Assembly: GCF_002776525.5 (NCBI RefSeq)
Contig: NC_045441.1
Coordinates: 104,582,744 to 104,646,743, forward strand
Origin: Piliocolobus tephrosceles
Lineage: Eukaryota > Chordata > Mammalia > Primates > Cercopithecidae
Direction: 5' to 3'
Length of the DNA: 64,000 nt
A model generated the notes under the pieces. The model was not told where the DNA came from. It saw only the letters and a list, made by a program, of their open reading frames with translations, and searched no databases. Both the position numbers and the translations under genes were made by a program. Below, piece after piece: positions 56,410 through 64,000 of this stretch. Numbering within the stretch: position 1 is the first letter of the stretch; each line of letters starts with the position of its first letter.

Positions 56410-59400
56410 ATTTTTTCATGGAAATCAAAATCCCCATGCTTAGCTAGGGTTAAAATCTTCAGAAATATTTCTCCTTTGCTCTCTGCTATGAAACTGGCCA
56501 AACAAATGAGATAAATTTTCCAAAATATCTTCAAAAACAAACAACAGGTCTGGTGTTAGGGCCAAAACCAGTCACTGATTTCACAATAGGTTAATTAGGA
56601 ACAATCCATCTACTGCAGTTCTTTGGTTCAAATGATAATTTTGCTTTTGATTTTTCTGACCATCAACAGAGGTGACTTGGCCTGTCCATGAACTAAATCT
56701 GACAATGTGCATGCCCTTGGTGCTCACATACAAACTGGGTACCCTTAACATTGCAATCCAGCCAATGCAAAGCGAAATAACAAGTGCCCAAAGATAAGAA
56801 GATTCAAAGAAGAATCTTAAACAATTCAAAGAATTTTATTTTTTGGAATACAATCTAAAACTTCCAAAAATATACTCAACATTCAAAAATTAAATTGAGG
56901 ATGAGACATATTCTTCCCTAGGTGTGCAGAAATTTACAGATAATTTCCACTAACAAAAAGAAGAATCAAGAGCTCAAATTTCTAAGTATGTCTAGAAGAA
57001 GGTATACCTGTATGAAAAGTACATATAAGATATGACTTTTTCTCCTTTTACTAATGACTGTAATTAAGAACTATTTTATAGCCTCTGCTAATAGCCATTT
57101 GTTATTACTAACAAATATTTGTATCTTATAACTATATTGCCAATTTACTAATAGTTTCACTATTAATAATATGGGTTAATATGAATATAGTTTTAGTGAA
57201 TTCTGGAAGTTAAAAAGCAATCTATATAAATGAATAATTTAGTTATTTCTAAATCTAAGTGAATGGATCAAAACACTACCACAGGCCATCAAGACCCCAA
57301 AATAATATGCTTAAAAATTCTGAGTTTATCAACTTCTGGTAAAATTCAAATATAAATAAATAAATATCCCTGCTATCTTTCCTATCTTTACCTCTTACAG
57401 CTAAAGGAAATACAATTAAAAAATTAAGATACTTTTTGAAAACTTTTTTAAGTAACTGAGTTTTAAGGTCTTTTTAGTGTACTAAATGTTCAATTTTTAA
57501 ACTTTTTAATAAATCCAGAATAGCAGATTTGCCTACTAAAGGATGAAGTCTTAAAAAACTTTCTGCATTTTGCTGTGAGTTCTTCCTAAAAACACAGGCA
57601 AGCAGGAAAGTCAACTTGTTTGTTTGCTTACCTAGGAGTTAAGTCTAGAACTAAGTCATATTATGGCAGAAAATCCCAATTCACAACTGTAGCTGCAGAA
57701 TTAAAAATACCCAGCATTATGCAGAAAAACTTTCCTACATTGTGTTTGAAGCTGTGTGACAGATATATAAAAGTACTAACTGTTTCTCAATCACCACCTG
57801 CTCAGCACCCACCTGAGTTCTGACACAATAAGCAAACAGGACAGGCTAACCAAGATCTCCTCAAAACAGAGGAGTTAAGAGCTAATATTTTCCTTTCTTT
57901 GCCACAAGACTGAACCTTTTTTATCCTCATACATGTGTAGAAATAATAGATCACTCTGTCAGTTTTCCAAAATCTAGTTTGGTCCTGCTAGAAGTAACTT
58001 ACATCAAGCTACTCACTGTGCATCAATCTTGAACCCCCCAGGTAAAAAAGTTCACCTTCACACTATTCCCCAGCCGTGGCAGGTCCTTTTGCTTGTTAAA
58101 GCATAAAACAAAACAAAACAAATATCAGTCTGAACACTTAATGCCCTTCATGTAGTCTGTAGCTTATCCCGACTGGCCTAGTGAAAAGCCAATTTTAGAA
58201 TTTACATTTGTTTTGGGAAAAGGGGAAATGTCAATCATGTTTGAAGACTAGTCTCTGACTAAATGATCATACCTTCAGAAACTAAAACCTGAGAGCACTG
58301 CAAGACCATGTGGCACAGAAGATAGGCCAAAACTGACTTTGCTGTCTATGCCAAAGAGTCACTGGTACCCTAAAAGAAAAAAAAAAAATTAAGGAAATTT
58401 AATAAGTGAACTAAAGGTGGGCTTTTCAGGGAGCTAGAATACAATGAAAAGGTGTGGTCACTGCTAATCACAATGGCCTGGCTTCAGATGTTTCTTTCAT
58501 GTTCTGTCACCATCAAAACTCTGGTAAAACATGATCTAATCCTAATACATGATCTAATCCAAATTTCATTTGGAATTTCTCAACATAACTCCTTAAATTT
58601 TCTCTATACTTATCCAAGTATTTGTACTTCATTTTCCTGCCCATTTCTCCCCAGAGTTCTGGAGGGTCAACAATAGCAGCTGGAACGAAGGTGGAGGCCA
58701 AGTGAGGATGGGAGATGGCCCATTATCATGTCCAGCCCTGCTGGGGGACAAACACTAGACAGTACACAGAGGACAAAAGCTGATGCCCAAAGCTATTACG
58801 ATTTTTCTCTTCTAAACTATTTTGCTCCAGCAATCAGCCTTTTATATTTAAGCATAAAAAAGAATCAATAAAATGCTACCCATGAATATGAGGCGCTTTA
58901 GCACACTTTGGCAAATCTATTTTGCTAGTTCAGAAACTTACTTGTTAGTTCTTAGCTGTGTTTTATATAGATGAGGTAAATACCAGAGATATGAAAGGTT
59001 TCATCTATATAGGAGACTAGGTAACTGTTCTCAAAGGGCCCACACCTAGGTGAAGAAAAGGGGTAGATACAAATGAAACTAAATAGAAAACAATACCTAT
59101 TTATCCTTTGACTAGTTCAGAAAAGAAGTGATACTAGAATTTCATCCATAGCTCTAAACATAAAGTGGAATAAAAATTCCTGAGGCCATTTATAGTGCAG
59201 GAGGAAGTCTAACGCCTTCCCATGGGCAAGTCGGACGGATCCACTCCGTGAATCTGAGCACCAGCTGAAGCACAGTATTTCATCCAAAAAGGATCCCATC
59301 ATTTCCATGAATTCTCCCACGTCTCCTCTGAAGCTAATTTTCCCCATCTTTCAACAGCTTCCTTCAAGTTTATGTCTTTTAATTTATTTATTGCAAGGGG

Positions 59401-59869
59401 AGTTCTAGTCTAACATTTCCTCAGAGGGTTCCCAAACCATTCACAGCTGTCAAACACAACTATACACAAAAAGGACCGTCTACGGGTTCTTCCAGAGTTT
59501 CTTCACCCTGGTTTCCCAGTTAACACAAGCCAGCTAATCTCCACCACTAACAGACTACAGCATAGGCCCGGTACAAACCCCAGAAAGCCCAGTATCATGT
59601 GAAGGGCATACTAAATGCTATATTGAAAACACATGCCTATGATTATTGATGCTTCCAATTAATATCAAAATTGTAAACTGCAAAAGACCACTAACCATGA
59701 GCAGGGACATTAACTTGGTACTATATTCTGTGTCAGGACAGTGTGAGAAATACCTACAACAGAAAGGTTTACCTTTTCCCCTTTACATGTAATCTCCTCT
59801 GTCCCTATCCAGTTCCCCACAGGAGATGCTGTGGTATGTGTTTAGCACAGTATAATCACTTACTCAATG

Positions 59870-60090
59870 TTTACTAAACATCTACCGCAGACTGGATACC
59901 ACTCTATGTACTGAGCCAGAAGTATCCACAAACTCAGTACAAGCACTCTTCACAGCAACTCTCTGCAGTAGGTATTCTTATCTGTATTTTATAGATGAGG
60001 AAAGCTGGGCCCAGACAAGAGAAGCAGTTTGCCAAAGGTCACAAAGCTCGATGGTGGTACGGGAGAGGGTTCCGCCCCTGACCAGCTGAT
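59870..60090 (-). mobile_element. MIR (antisense)
   Basis: 'ctgtattttatagatgaggaaagctgggccc', then 'tttgccaaaggtcacaaagctcgatgg', then 'ggttccgcccctgacc'. Confidence 0.8.
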
Positions 60091-60134
60091 GGCTGTCCCA
60101 GCTGTAATTACTGCTCCTTGAGAGGGGAGCAGGC

Positions 60135-60360
60135 AGAGAGCAGTGGTGAGGAGCATGGCTCAGGCTTCTGCATAAGTGGGTTCAAATCCCATTCCTGCTA
60201 CTTATTAACCATGTGACCCCAGCCAGCTATTACCTGTGCTGTGCTTCAGTTTCCTCAGACTGTAAAATTGGGGTGATAACAGTATTTGCCTCCCAGAGTT
60301 CTGTGGGAATGGAACGAGTCCTATGGAGAACATGGATGGTGTTCAGCACAGTGATGGGCA
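60135..60360 (+). mobile_element. MIR (sense)
   Basis: 'gtgggttcaaatcccattcctgctacttattaaccatgtgacc', 'gcttcagtttcctcagactgtaaaattggggtgataac' and 'gttcagcacagtgatgggc' in order. Confidence 0.85.
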
Positions 60361-60587
60361 TACCTGGGCAGCAAAGGCACATGAGCTGTCAATGTTGACC
60401 ATTTCTTTGACTACTCCTATAATCACCTGGCAAGTAGTTAGCATCAGTAAATGTTTCTAATGAAATGCTTATTTTCTTAATATCCAAACTCTGGTTCCTG
60501 GGCTGCAATTTCCTGCTAAGGAAGCCAAAGGCCTGCAAATTGCCCCCAAAATTCAAGTACCACTTCAGTCAAAGAGGAGCCTTTTCT

Positions 60588-60893
60588 TCTTTTTTTATTT
60601 TTGAGATGGAGTCTCACTCTGTTGCCCATGCTGGAGTGCAGTGGTGTGGTCTTGGCTCACTGCAACTTCCATCTCCAAGGTTCAAGCGATTTTTCAGCAA
60701 TTCTCCTGCCTCAGTTTCCCGAGTAGCTGGGATTATAGGTGCCCGCCACCACGCTCAGCTAATTTTTGTATTTTTAGTAGAGAATGGCATTTCACCATGC
60801 TGGCCAGGCTGGTCTTCAACTCCTGACCCACATGATTCGCCCACCGCGGCCTCCGAAAGTGCTGGGATTACAAGCGTGAGGCACTGTGTCTGG
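60588..60893 (-). mobile_element. Alu (antisense)
   Basis: A full dimer. A duplication like 'gaRgaagccttttct' is seen as 'gaggagccttttct' before and 'gagaagcctgttct' after. Confidence 0.94.
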
Positions 60894-61899
60894 CTGAGAA
60901 GCCTGTTCTACATATCCTTCACGAATGATTTCCAGAGTTGCTCTACAAAGCTGAGGGAAGCATGTGTAGGGAGAAGCACTGAAGCTGTGAGATGTACCTG
61001 AACTTGGTGCTGAGTTAATGCAGAGAGCTTTGGCAAAAGCCTCTGTTTCTTAAACCCTTAAGATTTGGTGTTTACTCCTATTCAAGTTGTAAAGAGCATC
61101 CAAGGCAACCAGACAGGGTGACAGAGCAAAGTTACACCCCCCCTCATAAAAACACATCCTTTGCTTCTCATGGAGCAAAAGCTCATGAAGAAAGTACAAC
61201 ATTAGATGACATCACGCCTTCTGGATCAGAGACCAGAGGTTTTAGGTTATTAGCCTTTCTACTATTTTTTAAATCAGTAATATTGATGGACTTTTGTTTG
61301 TTTGTTTGTTTTTTAAAAACTCTGTCCTTGGAATCCAACCACTAGAATACTAATGAAAGAGAAACAGGCAGACAGGCATTTTGTGCTCCGTCCCTGGAAA
61401 GGGGATGCATACCTTGTGCAGCATTATTTCTGCAACTTGAAAATCGATAAAGAAAATCCTCATCAATTCATTGTATGTCTTTTAGAAATCAACAAAAATT
61501 ATTTTCAAAAACAGACTTACTCTTTAATCTATATTCTAGCTCTTTTCATGTCATTTAAAAAAATAAAACTTTGATATTTCACATTACTGCCAGCCAGCAG
61601 ACTGAGTGACGCAGTACAGAAACATGTCTCTTTTCCTTATCAGTCATAAATGCTGTTCAATGCATGTCCTTCCTAAACTGCTTTGTTCATGGCTTTCCGT
61701 GGCAAGAAAATGTTTATTGTGTATACATGAATTCTGTTTTTCATCTCAACTTGTTTTTCAAGAAAGACTATTTATGTATGCATCTTTGAGGCGATACAAG
61801 GATGCAGTGCTTTCAATTTTCACATAAAATGACTTAATAAAAATCATCAATCTGCCTTAAAAATGTAAAGATTATACTAGATAATCCAAGCATCACACG

Positions 61900-62455
61900 G
61901 GGCCTGTCTCAGCCTTTAAATATCATCTCAGGCTTTAAATATCATCTAAACACTGAGACTCCCAAATTGATATTTCTAGTTGGGGCTTTTCCCTTGAACA
62001 CCAGATTAGTATACTTAGTATATTCAACTTCTTATTTAATACCTCTATTTAACCGAACTCCTAAACTCTCTGTCCCACCCTACTCAACCCACAATCCAAA
62101 ATCTGTTCTATTGCTAGCCTTCCATCCCAGTAAATGGTCAAGGCATTCTTCCGGCTGCTCAGGCCAAAAGTCCTTTACTTCCTTTCTTGCCTCCTTTCTC
62201 TTACATCCTTTACCTAACCCATCAACAAATACTGTCCTCTACTTGTAAAGTATGTATCTGGCCATTTCTTGCCCCTTACACCAATGCCAACCTAGTCAAA
62301 TTACCATCATGGGTAGCCTGGATAATCAACAGCCTTCTAAAGCTCTTCCTGTTTCAGAAACCTTGACTTCAGTGAATTCTCCACTGAGAGCCAGAGTGAT
62401 TCTTCTAAAACTTAAGGTAGATCATGTCATACCTCTCCTCAAAATAACACAATTT
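61900..62455 (+). mobile_element. L2 ORF2 remnant, 3' half (sense)
   Basis: It follows L2 ORF2 past the reverse-transcriptase box: 'ctttaaatatcatctaaac..gactcccaaattgatatttctag', 'ggctgctcaggccaaaagtcc', 'gagccagagtgattcttctaaaac', 'gatcatgtcatacctctcctc'. Stops and gaps abound. Confidence 0.7.
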
Positions 62456-62829
62456 CTTTCTTCATTGTATACTGACAGACATTGGTTATTTTCAAATTTG
62501 GGGCTCTAATGAACAATGCTACCAAGGCCTGTTCTTGGTTATGCATAATGTATAATTAACCAAGTAATACAAACCTTTCTGAACTAAATGTCTTACCTTT
62601 TATGTTCTAAGCTACAGAACTTCACAGGAAAGGACAACTTCTTTCTCCTTATTTCATGCTACTAAATACACTCACAAAATAACCAAATTTCCAAGTTAAG
62701 AAACTTAGTTTGCATAACACAGCTGGTCATTGAGAAAGCACTAATCAACAGAAATGTTGAAGACCAACCTATTTAGTGACATTGATGATAGTACAGATGT
62801 CTTCCAAATGCTGACATAAGCCAAATCCT

Positions 62830-62900
62830 CAATATTCACTCAGCATCTACCATACGCCAGCACCATGCTGGGTGCTAGGGATTCAGGGATGAATAATAAT
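62830..62900 (-). mobile_element. L2 3' end (antisense)
   Basis: 'cagcatctaccatacgccagcaccatgctgggtgctagggattcagggatgaataa' is the reverse of the L2 tail, followed by (AAT)n. Confidence 0.65.
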
Positions 62901-63229
62901 AATAATTAAAAGCTGCCTTTTCTACCTCATTTTCATTGAGTTCTCTAAGCTCTCATTGAGCTTCCAATTAGGCTCTATGCAAGGGAAATCACCACAAGCT
63001 CCAAGATACCCTGGATAAGGACAAGGAATACAACAGACCCAGCTTCCATTCCAATTTATACCATGGGTTAGAGTAGCTACTCACTGTGCACCTGTGCTAT
63101 TTTACCAGGGAGACCTACGAGACTTCTTAACTTCTGGTCTTAGTTTAAAGTGCTGACTGGCCAAAGAGAGGACAGCCAACTCTATCAATGTCATAAGTTC
63201 CTTTTTCAGCCACCTTAGCTAATGACAGC

Positions 63230-63785
63230 TCCTGCCTCAGCCCCTCTGATTCCTCCTCTATTTGGGTGCCGGTATGACCTATCCAAACAAAGTCAATCAT
63301 ATTCCTCTCACATAAAACCCTTCAATGGAGCCTCAAGACTAATGAAATCAAGTGCTAACCCTCTGTGGCCTAGCCCAGCTGCCTGCCTTAATTGGGGCCT
63401 CATCTCTCACTATCTTTTATTTTCTTTATCAGCAACACCAGATCCTGGTAGTTCCTCTCACTCATAATGCTGCTTCCTAACTCCAGGTTGCTCGTATGTT
63501 TCCTTCTGCTGAGAACAGCCCCATTCACTGTTTGATCATTTTAGATTCAACTAAGAGGGTGTCCCCTCCACCAGAAAGCCTTCCCTGGCTACTCCTACAC
63601 AAGCATACAGCTAACTCCCCCAACCCCGGGGCTCCGCCTTGGAACTCCCATGATACCCAATGCAAACCCCTCTCATTGCAGTCACCTCTCTGTCTGCACA
63701 AGCAACAGACTCTTCCACTAAACTTTGAGTTCCCAGAACTCTAACACTAGTATATCATCAAACACATAGGAGAGCTTAATAAGGG
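63230..63785 (+). mobile_element. L2 3' region, continuation of 61900-62455 (sense)
   Basis: It resumes near the point where the earlier L2 piece stops ('caatcatattcctctcacataaaacccttcaatgg') and runs to 'agaaagccttccctggctac' and beyond. The two pieces probably come from one element. Confidence 0.65.
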
Positions 63786-63818
63786 CCTCATTACCACTTG
63801 TACACCTGTCCCCTACAA

Positions 63819-64000
63819 CAGGGGTCCCCAGCCCCCAGGCCATGGACCAGTACCATTCCTTGGCCTGTTAGGAACCCAGCTGCACAGCAGAAGGTGAGTA
63901 GCTGTCTCACCACTAGTAATGGGTGAGCATTACTGTCTGAGCTCTGCCTCCTGTCCGATTAGCAGTGGCACTGGATTCTCAAAGGAGTGTAAACCCTATT
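63819..64000 (+). mobile_element. MER1-type hAT-Charlie element (cut by the window end)
   Basis: 'caggggtccccagcccccaggccatggaccagtacc', 'ggcctgttaggaaccc', 'gctctgcctcctgtccgatt' and 'gtgtaaaccctatt' are the first ~180 bp of the consensus. The far end lies outside. Confidence 0.85.

Larger units (their letters stand above)
1..64000 (-). other. DOCK4: DOCK4 gene body, 5' portion (partial at both ends)
   Basis: Seven exons on the minus strand join in frame into a DOCK-family N-terminus that matches DOCK4 as I know it. DOCK4 is a large atypical guanine nucleotide exchange factor, of nearly 2000 residues. It acts on Rac and Rap1 at the plasma membrane, binds ELMO through its N-terminal SH3 region, and signals to actin, adherens junctions and dendrite growth. 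The C2/DHR1 and catalytic DHR2 domains lie in exons outside the window. Exon 1 is not visible, so intron 1 runs at least 23 kb upstream. No exon 9 is visible, so intron 8 runs at least 13.5 kb. The paralogue DOCK3 was considered, but the exon 8 and exon 6 peptides fit DOCK4 as I recall it. Confidence 0.93.
40904..64000 (-). other. DOCK4: DOCK4 intron 1 (partial)
   Basis: No exon was found upstream of exon 2. Named repeats are listed separately. Stretches with nothing I can assign include about 41480-42580, 44100-45440, 45770-46550, 46870-48280 (GC-richer, possibly an old LTR or LINE piece at 47900-48100), 48870-49760, 54500-59860 apart from the C-rich tract, and 60900-61890. Confidence 0.85.

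Noticed and set aside
40904..64000. DOCK4 exon 1, promoter or CpG island
   Set aside because: No CpG-dense interval and no MWIPTE-like start was seen, so the promoter must be further upstream.
1..64000. CRISPR array, operons, tRNA or rRNA genes
   Set aside because: No regularly spaced palindromic repeats and no cloverleaf or rRNA signatures. The sequence is primate intronic DNA.

Overview
The window is ordinary vertebrate chromosomal DNA from a primate. It is AT-rich, gene-poor and full of Alu, L1, L2, MIR and DNA-transposon copies. Several young Alus carry the diagnostic bases of the Old World monkey AluYR-type subfamilies (for example 'gccggatctcagctc', 'gctagttttttgta', 'ggcttgagccacc'). 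The best guess for the source is therefore a cercopithecid such as a macaque, baboon or guenon, not an ape.

One protein-coding gene is supported: the 5' part of DOCK4 (dedicator of cytokinesis 4), read on the minus strand. Seven consecutive coding exons are visible, with GT/AG borders and phases that join without a break: 40820-40903, 36932-36972, 34884-34939, 30518-30614, 25400-25548, 20669-20753 and 13510-13661. Numbered on the human gene as I recall it, these are exons 2 to 8. They encode about residues 13 to 233: the SH3 domain, the helical linker after it, and the approach to the C2/DHR1 region. Exon 1 (start codon and promoter) lies beyond 64000 and exon 9 lies beyond position 1. The gene therefore extends past both ends, and everything outside the seven exons is intron.

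Region by region: 1-13509 is part of intron 8. It holds a processed RPL7A pseudogene next to a nested Alu, L1 3' ends and MIRs. 13662-20668 (intron 7) holds a perfect hairpin near the exon 8 acceptor, MER5A, MER20 and opposed poly-C and poly-G tracts. 20754-40819 (introns 6 to 2) holds Alus, MIRs, L2 pieces, an AT palindromic minisatellite, a Tigger element and an Alu-on-Alu insertion. 40904-64000 is part of intron 1. It holds a long decayed L2, a small LTR7-like remnant, and at 51.7-54.5 kb an old L1 broken by a free Alu monomer, two solo LTRs and several Alus.

I found no second functional gene, tRNA, rRNA, CRISPR array or prokaryote-like system. Repeat family names come from recognising consensus features by eye and have not been checked with a masking program. 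The observations most worth a second look are the hairpin and G-run next to exon 8, the repeated insertion site at the RPL7A copy, the nested transposon stack, and several short duplications that no named repeat explains.
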